Positions 14,767-22,856 of a DNA stretch of 35,323 nt are shown here, piece by piece. Under the pieces are notes generated by a model that worked only from the letters and a program-made list of their open reading frames with translations, was not told where the DNA came from and searched no databases. The number at the start of each line of letters is the position of its first letter. Position 1 is the stretch's first letter. A program made the position numbers and the translations under genes. The stretch lies in the IMG/VR virus record IMGVR_UViG_3300034012_000932, positions 1 to 35,323 of that record; one strand, written 5' to 3'. Source of the stretch: a virus.

Positions 14767-16248
14767 TCAACCTCTCAAATCGTACATCAAGCCAAACGGC
14801 GATTCTGGTGTGCCGCGTGCCACGTTTGACTGCGCAGGCATACGCACATCGTTTCCTTGGCTTCCCCCCATAGCACCGAGGAGTGCGAACAACGCAGCCA
14901 GATCCATGCCGGGAGCGGGAGCAGGTTTGGGCGCAGGACCGGGAGCGGGCGCAGGCCCAGGAGCGGGCGCAGGCCCAGGAGCGGGCGCAGGCCCAGGAGC
15001 GGGTGTGGTAGCCACAGTTCTATCTTCATCTGACGGCGTGTCAAGCGGCGTACCCGGCGTGCGGTCAGGCTCTTCCATGAAATCCCAGTCCGGGATGATG
15101 GTGCCTTCGCGCTTTCCTGTGATTTCAACCCGAGCAGGCTCACCCTCAGTTACGTTCACACGGCGCTCGGTGTCTACAAACGGTTGCAACCACGGGTCAA
15201 TGTTCAGGTCATCTCTACGGCCCGTAACACCCACTGTTTGGCTTGTCTCTTCACTCGGTACTTTACCTGCCTGTAGTACAGCATCCAGTGCATCATCCCA
15301 TTCAGGTACGCCCGAATATGTAGGCGTTGCACCTTCTTGATACCAATCATCGGCAGTTGCGGTTGCAGTTACGTCAATGGTCGGCCTATAAGGATCAAAC
15401 GCCCAGTCAGGCAGATCCCCTGCGTCGGGCTCCATGTACCCTGGCCCATCGACATCAAAGAAGCCTTCTTGAATTTCTCCGGGCGTCTCGTATCCAGGGA
15501 AGTATTTCTTGCCCGATTTGCCGCCAGCTTTACTAGCCCCCACTATCTCGTTAAAAAGTCCTTGGAAGTTATCGTTCTTTACAGCTTCTCGTATACGACT
15601 TGCTTGCCCTACGCCTTTTAGGACATCAGTAAGTTCTGTCGGGACTTTTGGTGCACCAGGGATACCTGATGTGGACTCAAGCAGCGCAAGGATGTCTTTG
15701 TTCTCAATTGCTTTCTGAATAGCGCTGCCAGTTTTTGCGTAGCCACCGGCAGTTTTTAGGGTATTTGCAAGCTCTGAACTTACACCTGGGATCTGACCCA
15801 CTCCAGGCAAAATTGACGCAGCGGCGGACAGCCAATCACCACTCTTGGCAGCCTGAACTCCCTTGTAAGCGTTTGCCGCAGCAGTAGCAATAGGGCCGAA
15901 ACCACCAAAACTTGCCGCGTTTACTGCAAATTTTACTAGGTCTGTTAGTCCAGAAGTCTTTTGCGGTTCGGAAATTGCGGTTCGTACAAACTTCCCGTTG
16001 TTGTCGTAGATATCGTTTCGGTGGTAACCTTCATATTTTCCTGATAGCGGAGCACTGACCATATACCCGTTTTCAGGTGCGTCTTCGGTACCTCCGTAAA
16101 CCAACGGGCGAACTTGAACCCCACTAAATTCAGCAACGGTGTCTAAAACTTGACCGCCAGGATCGCCTTCCCCGCTTGGGCCAGCCACAATAGACTGAAA
16201 CCCCGTCTTCAGGGCCTGATCTAGGAAAGATTTTGGATCGTAGGCCAT
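14767..16248 (-). CDS. Virion-type protein with Pro-Ala-Pro-Gly repeats (493 aa)
   Basis: This 493-residue protein has an ordered N-terminal half with a hydrophobic Ala/Gly-rich segment at about residues 105-150 (FAVNAASFGGFGPIATAAAN), a feature shared with phage internal virion proteins. From about 250 it is acidic and Pro/Thr-rich. It then runs into a PAPAPG repeat at about 418-448, followed by a short Ala/Leu helix and a basic C-terminus ending in YDLRG. No enzyme signature is visible. It abuts the next gene (1-bp spacing) in the operon. The 5' end is A+T-richer than its neighbours. The likely role is a minor virion or linker protein, inferred from position only. Confidence 0.7.
   Translation of the reverse strand: MAYDPKSFLDQALKTGFQSIVAGPSGEGDPGGQVLDTVAEFSGVQVRPLVYGGTEDAPENGYMVSAPLSGKYEGYHRNDIYDNNGKFVRTAISEPQKTSGLTDLVKFAVNAASFGGFGPIATAAANAYKGVQAAKSGDWLSAAASILPGVGQIPGVSSELANTLKTAGGYAKTGSAIQKAIENKDILALLESTSGIPGAPKVPTELTDVLKGVGQASRIREAVKNDNFQGLFNEIVGASKAGGKSGKKYFPGYETPGEIQEGFFDVDGPGYMEPDAGDLPDWAFDPYRPTIDVTATATADDWYQEGATPTYSGVPEWDDALDAVLQAGKVPSEETSQTVGVTGRRDDLNIDPWLQPFVDTERRVNVTEGEPARVEITGKREGTIIPDWDFMEEPDRTPGTPLDTPSDEDRTVATTPAPGPAPAPGPAPAPGPAPAPGPAPKPAPAPGMDLAALFALLGAMGGSQGNDVRMPAQSNVARGTPESPFGLMYDLRG
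14925..15004. repeat. 18-bp tandem repeat encoding PAPAPG
   Basis: Three perfect copies of an 18-bp unit (GAGCGGGCGCAGGCCCAG) occupy 14943-14996, flanked by degenerate or partial copies. The unit is in frame and encodes six residues, so changes in copy number would keep the frame of the 493-residue protein. Slippage at this site is plausible. Confidence 0.85.
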
Positions 16249-16249
16249 A

Positions 16250-17620
16250 TCATTGCGTCAAATCGTAGAAGGTCAAAGACCCGATGGCCGCACCGGAAGA
16301 GCCCGACAGCACCCGGATGCCCAGCGTATAGATATCACTCGTCCCCGTCAAGGAGGAGCCCAACTGAAGATCCCAGTTGTACACCGCAGGTTGGTTGATC
16401 GTTCCACTGGACTGGTTAGTGGACTTCACGTACTGGATATCTACGATAGTGCCTACCGTCATGGCCGTGGCAGAGGTGTCCTGCTCCACGTTGGCATCGC
16501 TTGCAACTGCAGCCCAAGAGGCCCCAGTCAGCCCTGTGCTGTTCTTTGCCAGGATAACCTCAAAGTCATCCCCCGTCGAGGTCGGCATCACGTTAAATTT
16601 TACAGGCAGCACCACTGCGTTCAGCGCCGTGGAAGCCAGCCGGATGGATACCAGAGGAAGAAAGGTTGTGCTGATTGAAGTTTTGGTCGTTGTCCTGCGG
16701 GCCACGTGCTCAATGGATGTCTGCTCGTACCCGCCTTCTGAAACCACCGAGGAGCAAATCTGCTTCATGGACGAAGCGCTTGCCGTCGCTGCGGTGTTGG
16801 TAATCTCATACCTGACCGGCAAAATTGCCGTGGTCATGTAAACAGAAGTGATGTCGTTTGCATTTTCAAACGTGTGGCAGACGATGTAGTTGCCGTCAAT
16901 GATGAACCCACAACGAACAGATCCAACCCCCAACCACTCAAAGTCCATCCACAAAATTTGTGCTTTGGTCAGGTCAAGGGTGTAGCCGGAGTCTCCAGTA
17001 CCGTTAAGTTTGTCGCCGTTCCAATCCGCTTGGTTAACCGCCCGCGCATCGCTGACAGACCCTGAGATGTAAGACCGCAGGACAAAGGAGACAGTGCTGT
17101 CCGCTTGCTGGATAAACACGCCGTTCTGGGTTCCAAAGTACCCCACCCGCTGGCGTAGCCCGGTCTTGGCGGTGTTCATGACGAACGTAGCCAAACACAA
17201 CAACCCCTTACCCGGCTGATACGGCATGCACCTGTAAGTCTGCCTTACAACTTCAGAACCACTGGAGGTGGTGACATCCATCCGCACAGATGATTCGTTG
17301 GGCAGGTACGTGGTTGACCCCCCAGTAGCGGTGCTCGTATCAAACTGATTGTCAATAGCGTAGCGGTTCTGAGAGTCAAAGATGGTGTAAGGAGCGCTTA
17401 CACGCACCCTGCCAAACGCATCTACGTTTGTCCCGCCGATGGAGACTGGCACAGCGCTTCCTGTTGTAGTCACGATCTGCTCCAGCAGGTTGTCTAGTTG
17501 GTTGAAGTACAGGCGAAGGATGTTGACGAGGTTGTCAAGATATCCCTTGTCGTAATCCTGCGTAGGCTTGGGCAGCGGCGGCGCTTTGAAGCGCTTGATG
17601 ATGGTGGCCCAGATGGTCAT
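16250..17620 (-). CDS. Phage structural (adhesin-like) beta-rich protein (456 aa)
   Basis: A short basic N-terminus (IIKRFKAPPLPKPTQDYD) and a helix (LVNILRLYFNQLDNLLEQI, residues 31-50) could anchor or trimerise the protein. The remainder is beta-rich and Ser/Thr-rich. The segment around residues 199-245 (DWNGDKLNGTGDSGYTLDL, then WMDFEWLGVGSVRCGF) matches a family I recognise from virion structural proteins of marine and cyanobacterial phages. This suggests a jelly-roll-like surface or tail protein. The start overlaps the previous stop by one base (TAATG), implying coupled translation. Its exact place in the virion is unknown. A tail fibre or spike component is the best inference. Confidence 0.75.
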   Translation of the reverse strand: MTIWATIIKRFKAPPLPKPTQDYDKGYLDNLVNILRLYFNQLDNLLEQIVTTTGSAVPVSIGGTNVDAFGRVRVSAPYTIFDSQNRYAIDNQFDTSTATGGSTTYLPNESSVRMDVTTSSGSEVVRQTYRCMPYQPGKGLLCLATFVMNTAKTGLRQRVGYFGTQNGVFIQQADSTVSFVLRSYISGSVSDARAVNQADWNGDKLNGTGDSGYTLDLTKAQILWMDFEWLGVGSVRCGFIIDGNYIVCHTFENANDITSVYMTTAILPVRYEITNTAATASASSMKQICSSVVSEGGYEQTSIEHVARRTTTKTSISTTFLPLVSIRLASTALNAVVLPVKFNVMPTSTGDDFEVILAKNSTGLTGASWAAVASDANVEQDTSATAMTVGTIVDIQYVKSTNQSSGTINQPAVYNWDLQLGSSLTGTSDIYTLGIRVLSGSSGAAIGSLTFYDLTQ

Positions 17621-19506
17621 TAGCTCTTCCTGCCGTCCTGACGCACATCAATTCTGGGCGCACCCAACTGCCACTGCACGCCAATTTGATCAGACGCAGC
17701 CTTGATAGACATCTGCCTTCCACGAACACGAATGTTGACTTGTCCAGTGTATTGATCCACCGGAACTGTCGCACTGCGCACTACCGGATAAGAATTCTCA
17801 CCCGCCACCGACATGTCCGAAGTCACAGACGCTACAGGTACAACGCCTCGGGTATACCCTGAGCCTGAGTTTTGCAAAGGAAGCAGCGTCAGATTCATCG
17901 TGGGGCTTCCAGCCGTAGACCCCGTGAAATTTACGTCAGGAATAACCCGCCACACAAACCCAAAATTGTGCCCGTCATCGATGTCAAATTCTGATGAGGT
18001 GATGTAGGCTTCAATCGGAAGAGTCGTAACGGTGGCGTTGTCATCTACTCCAGTTTCGTGGTTTAGCAGACGGCGGTTGTAGTCTGTTGCCATCGGAACA
18101 TCACTAGATACGCTAGTGTCAATCCAAGCCGTGCGGCCCATTGTGCCGTAATACCAAGATTTCTCAACATAGTTGTAGATTACATAACGGTCTACAACCG
18201 TAGAACTGGCAGAGCAGTAGAACCACCAGATTTCATTGAACTGCTCGTTGGTGGATGCAAAAACTTGTTGCGACTGGTTTGTGTTGAAGTCACTAAAGAC
18301 ATACTGCCTCAAGTCACAGACCAGCGTTTCCACACGACCATCGTAACGGTAGAACTTGCCGTTCCCCATCCAGTAAGTAACGCCTGCTGCGGTAGCCCAG
18401 GCTCGGTCGCTCACAATCGATGTGTTGTCAGAAAGAATCTGCGTGCCCCAAACAATCGGGGGGCCAAGGTACTGCAATGAGTACAGGGCCGTATCAGACC
18501 AAACCAAAAACTCTTGACGAACCTGAGCAACAGATTCAATTCTTGAACCGTGAGACAAGCGCACACTGCCCGCTTGGTTGGTAGCCGCAGGCGTCCAGTT
18601 GACGGCGCTTTCTTGATCCGACCAGCGAATGAGCATTGGATCTTGTGTAGATGATCCATAGTCGTTGCAGCCAAACGCCAAGACAAACCGAGAAGTGTCA
18701 GATATTGACAAGAGATGCTGAACTGTCGGAACGTCAGATGCGCCAGCCAAAGATGTTAGCGCCACACCCCGAGCAAATCCACCCGTCTGATCCCAGTAGT
18801 ACATTGGCCCGTCCAAGGGGCCGTAAATTAGATCTTCGCCAAAGTTATCATGGTTCCAAATTCGAATAGAGGTAGTACTTGTAGCACCAACACCCCAGCC
18901 ACCACCACCCCATCCACCTCCACCCCAACCAGAAAGCACTGTTTGGGTCTCGTCACCAACATTGATCTGGTATGCCGCATTTACCGTGCCGCCTCCGGGG
19001 CCAGCAGTGGATGAAGCATTGGAACTTGCTGTAATGGTGTAGGCGTCTACGGTAGTAACCGTAATCTGGTACTCGCCGTTCAGAGTCAAGCCACCCACTG
19101 CGGTAGCGCCGGAGAACGTCACAAAGTCGCCGGTAACCCCACCATGTGCGACATCGGACACTGCTACCGTTGGAGAGCCGTTAGTTGTAGAGAACGGGTT
19201 TGTAAGCGTTACGGTATCCCTAATGGGCGTTACATCGTTGTACAAACCACCACCCGCAAGGGCGATGTAATACTTGAGGTTCGTCCCAAGCCCGACATAT
19301 TTAAGCCCATCAAGCGCTGACCACGCCCACAACGAACGGCAAATACCAAGAAACTGCTCATTGGTAACCTGTTGCCAGCCACCAATCTTCTCAGGTTGAC
19401 CTGAACGGAATCGAATCTTGTCGCACGAGAACCAGCCGCCCTCGGTGCTGTAGCGGGTTCCTTCGCGGTTGACGCCCGACTTCAACTGAAGTTTCTTGAG
19501 TGGCAT
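17620..19506 (-). CDS. Large tail/virion structural protein (628 aa)
   Basis: The N-terminus (LKKLQLKSGVNREGTRYSTEGGWFSCDKIRFRSG) is a pattern I recognise from structural proteins of environmental podovirus-like phages. The rest is rich in Trp, Tyr, Thr and Gly, with motifs such as RWSDQESAVNWTPA and WWFYCSAS that suggest a repeated beta architecture, possibly propeller-like. A WGGGG repeat occurs near residues 193-206, and an embedded Ig-like segment (VTFSGATAVGGLTLNGEYQI) lies just before it. It is immediately downstream of the lysozyme gene (2-bp spacing) in the transcript. The likely role is a tail hub or fibre component, but this rests on resemblance and context. Confidence 0.7.
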   Translation of the reverse strand: MPLKKLQLKSGVNREGTRYSTEGGWFSCDKIRFRSGQPEKIGGWQQVTNEQFLGICRSLWAWSALDGLKYVGLGTNLKYYIALAGGGLYNDVTPIRDTVTLTNPFSTTNGSPTVAVSDVAHGGVTGDFVTFSGATAVGGLTLNGEYQITVTTVDAYTITASSNASSTAGPGGGTVNAAYQINVGDETQTVLSGWGGGGWGGGGWGVGATSTTSIRIWNHDNFGEDLIYGPLDGPMYYWDQTGGFARGVALTSLAGASDVPTVQHLLSISDTSRFVLAFGCNDYGSSTQDPMLIRWSDQESAVNWTPAATNQAGSVRLSHGSRIESVAQVRQEFLVWSDTALYSLQYLGPPIVWGTQILSDNTSIVSDRAWATAAGVTYWMGNGKFYRYDGRVETLVCDLRQYVFSDFNTNQSQQVFASTNEQFNEIWWFYCSASSTVVDRYVIYNYVEKSWYYGTMGRTAWIDTSVSSDVPMATDYNRRLLNHETGVDDNATVTTLPIEAYITSSEFDIDDGHNFGFVWRVIPDVNFTGSTAGSPTMNLTLLPLQNSGSGYTRGVVPVASVTSDMSVAGENSYPVVRSATVPVDQYTGQVNIRVRGRQMSIKAASDQIGVQWQLGAPRIDVRQDGRKS

Positions 19507-19508
19507 GT

Positions 19509-19991
19509 TTACCCCAGCAGTGCCGCCTCTGCGGCTCTACGCTTTACCAGACCGGGCAGTACACGCCAACCACCGCGCACCCACAGGGCCAACTGCTCTT
19601 TGGCACCTTCCCAGTCAAGCGCCCGGAGTTTGCGCCGTAGGGTGGAGGTCTGCAGTCTACCTGACCCCAGGTTGTAGGTGAAGTCTGCAATGGCACAGAA
19701 GGCCCGCCAGTTCCCGTTGGTCACGCTCCAAGCAAAAAGCTCAGGACATTGCCTGATCACAGCCGAAGCACAGACACGGCGCAGTTCGTCCATGAGCCAA
19801 GCGTCGGCCACCTCCCGCGTGATAGGCGGGTGGTCCATCGTGACCTTGGAGCCGTCAGGCTTGTAAACGGTTCCCCAGCCGATAGTCGCGTAGCCTGCTG
19901 GGCAGATGTAGGGATAGATCAGCCCGTCCTTTCCAAGACGATGCAGCCCCTCAAACTGCTTGCACAGCGCTACCGCTACGTCGAGGTTCAC
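19509..19991 (-). CDS. GH24-type endolysin (lysozyme)
   Basis: At 160 residues this fits the size of T4-like GH24 lysozymes, which cut the glycan strands of peptidoglycan at the end of infection. The N-terminal active-site region is clear: catalytic E14 in KQFEGL, then CPAGYATIGWGT with C30 and T36 where T4 lysozyme has Asp20 and Thr26. Cysteine at this second position is known from phage P1 Lyz. No signal peptide or SAR segment is visible, so release probably needs the holin. The region AFCAIADFTYNLGSGRL and the basic C-terminus fit the fold. The start overlaps the end of the upstream holin candidate by 4 bp (ATGA), an arrangement typical of lysis cassettes. Confidence 0.9.
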   Translation of the reverse strand: MNLDVAVALCKQFEGLHRLGKDGLIYPYICPAGYATIGWGTVYKPDGSKVTMDHPPITREVADAWLMDELRRVCASAVIRQCPELFAWSVTNGNWRAFCAIADFTYNLGSGRLQTSTLRRKLRALDWEGAKEQLALWVRGGWRVLPGLVKRRAAEAALLG

Positions 19992-20485
19992 GCAAGCCCC
20001 CGCGACTTCAAAGCCCTGTCAAGGAACCAGAAGTTGATCGTACCCGCCACCAGCGCCGCGAAGTCAGGTGACATGGCGGTCTTGAACACTTCCACAGGCG
20101 GCATGCCTTGCAGCCAAGCGTTCCAGGCAAACCAGATATGCACGAACGACCAGATGAACAGAATCCAGTAGGTGACCACCGGACGGACTGAAGCGCTGAG
20201 AGAAGCTACCCAGCCGCCTGCGGCCTTGACCATTTCAGTCTGCTGGTCCAGCGCGGACTTGAACGCATCCAACACCCCAACATCCACGGCCATACCGTGC
20301 TGAGCACCAATCTCCTGCAACTTCTGCGCCCCGCGCATCTGCTCCAGTTGGCACTGCTGCTCAAACATTTTGAGTTCGTGCAGGCGCTCGTTCTTGCGGT
20401 CCAAGAACTTCAACACTTCCGGAGCAAGTCGGAACAGGCCCCCAAAGATTGAGCCCAGCAGGCCCCCACCGAGGATGTCAATCAT
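19988..20485 (-). CDS. Putative holin, GTA-type three-TM family
   Basis: This 165-residue protein has a Gly-rich hydrophobic N-terminus (residues 4-20), an amphipathic, charged middle helix (about 25-60), a strong membrane segment at 102-122 (PVVTYWILFIWSFVHIWFAW) and another at 141-157. The ASVRPVVTYW stretch resembles the holin family described for gene transfer agents (three TM segments, Pfam GTA_holin_3TM). Its job would be to open the inner membrane so the cytoplasmic lysozyme reaches the cell wall. It overlaps the lysozyme gene by 4 bp. The family assignment is from recognition. An alternative is another kind of lysis-accessory membrane protein. Confidence 0.75.
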   Translation of the reverse strand: MIDILGGGLLGSIFGGLFRLAPEVLKFLDRKNERLHELKMFEQQCQLEQMRGAQKLQEIGAQHGMAVDVGVLDAFKSALDQQTEMVKAAGGWVASLSASVRPVVTYWILFIWSFVHIWFAWNAWLQGMPPVEVFKTAMSPDFAALVAGTINFWFLDRALKSRGLA

Positions 20486-20488
20486 GTC

Positions 20489-20731
20489 TTACTCCAAAGT
20501 CATGATCTGTGCCTGCAATTCCTGCAGCTTGGCGAATAACTGCTCTTTTGTCGGCTTGGGGGGCTCAGGAGGTGGTGGAGGTGCAGGCGGTGCGCTGAAC
20601 ACGCCGTCTGCGTACAGCCAGCCGATGCCCGCCCCTTCAGGCAGTTCCACCCAGCCCTGTTCGGCTGCGTATTCGGGAGACGCCAGAACAGCGTTCTTGA
20701 CGACGCCAGATTCGATGATTGCGTGTCTCAT
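20489..20731 (-). CDS. Small tail-fibre-assembly-like protein (80 aa)
   Basis: This 80-residue protein has a compact N-terminal domain (MRHAIIESGVVKNAVLAS, then PEGAGIGWLYADGVFSAP). A proline-rich linker follows at about 47-60, then a short coiled-coil end (KEQLFAKLQELQAQIMTLE). This layout is common for small proteins encoded right after phage tail-fibre genes, often annotated as fibre assembly or chaperone-like. It follows the Gly-rich fibre gene by 9 bp, with a GAGGTGA ribosome-binding site. A chaperone or fibre-cap role is inferred from neighbourhood and layout. No direct functional motif is visible. Confidence 0.7.
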   Translation of the reverse strand: MRHAIIESGVVKNAVLASPEYAAEQGWVELPEGAGIGWLYADGVFSAPPAPPPPPEPPKPTKEQLFAKLQELQAQIMTLE

Positions 20732-20740
20732 GTCGTCACC

Positions 20741-22327
20741 TCACCAAGAGTAGATGCGGGCGTAGCCTGCGCCGCCGGTGCCACCGGCACCGGAGTTAAA
20801 GCCGTTGAGGGAAGCGCCTCCGCCAGCACCACCGCCGCCACCAGCACCGCCAGCGCCGCCTGCACCGCCTGCTGCCACATCTGATCCCCCGCCCCCGCCG
20901 CCGCCGCTTCCAGAGCCTGCTGTGTTTTGCGCCCCTGCGGTTCCTGCTGCTCCAACAGCTCCACCGGATGCGCCGCCGCCTTGGTTATAGGACTGCGTTT
21001 GTCCACCAGCGGCTCCCCCCACCGCTGTACCGCTGGTTACACCACCACCGCCCGCGCCGCCTGCACCGCCGAAAATCGAACCCGCCCCCGGTTGCCCACT
21101 GGCACCCCCGCTGACATTGGTTCGCCCACCACCACCGCCGCCCCATTCAGCCGACCCTGCCGACAACCCGGACCTACCTCCCAAACCGCCGCCACCTCCG
21201 ACGCTGCTTTCTTGTCCGGATGTTGCAGCGCCAAAACTGTTTGTTTGCGGAGTCCCGCCAAGAACACCACTGCCGGCGCCGCCAGACCCACCGCCGCTGC
21301 CGCCGTTTACACCACTTGTCGAACCGCCTTGGCCGTCGCTTCCACCGTATGCGGTAAGCACAGAGCCAAAAGTAGTGTCTCCACCTGCGCTGCCCGCGTT
21401 GCCGTTCGTGTCGTTTGTTGTTTGCGCTGCGCCGCCTGAGCCACCTGCGCCGATGGTGACGGTGTATGACGCCGCCAAATCGGATGCGCGATACATCTGA
21501 AAGACACGCGCACCACCACCCCCGCCGCCGCCTCCTGATCTATCGGTGCTGCCCCTTCGCCCACTCCCACCACCCCCACCCGCACCCCAAAGCTCTACCA
21601 TCACGAACACTGCGCCGGAAGGCTTTGTCCAAGTGCCGGAGGATGAGAAGACTTGGAGGTTGGCCGAACCAACAGGCGGGGCTGCAGACTGCCAAGTCGT
21701 TCCGTTGCTGGTCAGCAAATTCCCCGATGCTCCGGGAGCAACCGCTTGGAAAGTTGACGTACCGTTGCCCAGCAGGACGTTGTTGGCCGTGAAAGTACCC
21801 ACGCCCGTACCGCCGTTGGCTACAGGCAAAATGCCAGTGACGTTAGTTGTCAGTGAACAGTAGGTCGTAGACGTACTTCCAGTACCACCCGAAGCCACAG
21901 GCAACGCCGATCCAAGCGTCAGGGAAGCAAAGTAGTTCTGCGCCACCACAACGTCAGTGCCATCGCACCGAAGCGTCATCCGCGCACCGTTGGGTACAGA
22001 GATTCCAGAACCAGCAGAAGTCTTGACAGTCTGAGCAGCGCCCGTGCTGTTGGTCACAAAATACAGCTTGCTGACCGCAGGAACAATGACGTTGTACGAA
22101 CCGCCCGGAGTCCCGCTCAGCACGAGGAACATGGCCCGTGCTTCATCCGATGCACCGTTGTTGTTAGACAGCGTGTAGTTTGCCGCCGTCATCGTGATCG
22201 TGGCGGTCCCCGCGATAGAAGCATCTACCAGCGCTGTCAGGCCGGTGTTGACCTGCGTGCCCCAAGTTCCAGAGTATTCCCCGGTAGAAGGCTGGACCAG
22301 CCGAAGGCTTGTGGTGTATGAAGCCAT
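20741..22327 (-). CDS. Tail fibre / receptor-binding protein with polyglycine tip domain (528 aa)
   Basis: The N-terminal part (TTSLRLVQPSTGEYSGTWG) resembles a virion-attachment domain of tail-fibre proteins. Between about residues 140 and 215 are repeat motifs (LPVASGGTGSTS, LPVANGGTGVGTF) typical of trimeric phage fibre shafts. From about residue 223 (LQVFSSSGTW, then VELWGAGGGGGSG) the protein is a Gly-rich domain with about ten polyglycine runs separated by short variable loops. This resembles the polyglycine-sandwich tips of phage adhesins such as S16 gp38, in which the loops contact the host receptor. A GAGGT ribosome-binding site precedes the ATG. Receptor binding is inferred from this architecture. 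The C-terminal YARIYSW ending is typical of Gly-rich domains. Confidence 0.85.
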   Translation of the reverse strand: MASYTTSLRLVQPSTGEYSGTWGTQVNTGLTALVDASIAGTATITMTAANYTLSNNNGASDEARAMFLVLSGTPGGSYNVIVPAVSKLYFVTNSTGAAQTVKTSAGSGISVPNGARMTLRCDGTDVVVAQNYFASLTLGSALPVASGGTGSTSTTYCSLTTNVTGILPVANGGTGVGTFTANNVLLGNGTSTFQAVAPGASGNLLTSNGTTWQSAAPPVGSANLQVFSSSGTWTKPSGAVFVMVELWGAGGGGGSGRRGSTDRSGGGGGGGGARVFQMYRASDLAASYTVTIGAGGSGGAAQTTNDTNGNAGSAGGDTTFGSVLTAYGGSDGQGGSTSGVNGGSGGGSGGAGSGVLGGTPQTNSFGAATSGQESSVGGGGGLGGRSGLSAGSAEWGGGGGGRTNVSGGASGQPGAGSIFGGAGGAGGGGVTSGTAVGGAAGGQTQSYNQGGGASGGAVGAAGTAGAQNTAGSGSGGGGGGGSDVAAGGAGGAGGAGGGGGAGGGASLNGFNSGAGGTGGAGYARIYSW

Positions 22328-22334
22328 TTGAACC

Positions 22335-22856
22335 TCAGTTGACTATCTGCGTCCAGTTTGGACCTTGGACTGTTGGGACTTGAACCCACCCCGGAGCCTG
22401 AGCGTCTACAACCCCTGTCCAGTTTGGACCCTGCGCCGTAGAAACCATAGACCAACCCGGCGTTTGACTTGTTCCTGCCGCTGACCACCCCGGTGACTGG
22501 GCGTCTGATATCAGTTGCCAGTTAGGCGTTTGCCCAGATGGGATGGTAATCCAAGAGCCCGATGCCGTAAAGGAACTTTGCCAGTTTGGACTCTGCGTGC
22601 TCAGCACATCTGCCCAGCCCGGAGCTTGCGGTGTTGGAACATTGCCCCACGATGAAGCTTGTGTATTTACAACAATCTGCCAGTTCGGAACCTGCGTGTC
22701 ATCAATAATGTTCCACAGTGCCGTAGTGACAGAGACATTCCCAATGAAACCTTGGGCTTGAACTCCGGTGACTTGAACAATGACACTTGTACCAGAGGAA
22801 ACTGCTCCGTTGTAACTACCGAAGTAGCTGCCGAAGTAAGTGCCTGCGTAACTCAT
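22335..22856 (-). CDS. Tryptophan 11-residue repeat protein (173 aa)
   Basis: The N-terminus (YAGTYFGSYFGSYNGA) is a Tyr/Gly motif often seen at the front of small phage virion proteins. Residues 22-42 form a short Val-rich strand region. From W48 to W168 there are 12 tryptophans, 11 residues apart except for one 10-residue step, each in the frame W..V...Q.P(N/G)W. Such regularity suggests a beta-solenoid or stacked-hairpin rod. The gene overlaps the previous one by 4 bp (ATGA) and lies directly upstream of the Gly-rich fibre gene. It is probably a fibre or adhesin component. No homologous structure can be named from sequence alone. Confidence 0.75.
   Translation of the reverse strand: MSYAGTYFGSYFGSYNGAVSSGTSVIVQVTGVQAQGFIGNVSVTTALWNIIDDTQVPNWQIVVNTQASSWGNVPTPQAPGWADVLSTQSPNWQSSFTASGSWITIPSGQTPNWQLISDAQSPGWSAAGTSQTPGWSMVSTAQGPNWTGVVDAQAPGWVQVPTVQGPNWTQIVN

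Noticed and set aside
14925-15004. Short direct repeats as a CRISPR array
   Set aside because: There are no spacers. The 18-bp units are contiguous and lie in frame within a coding gene.
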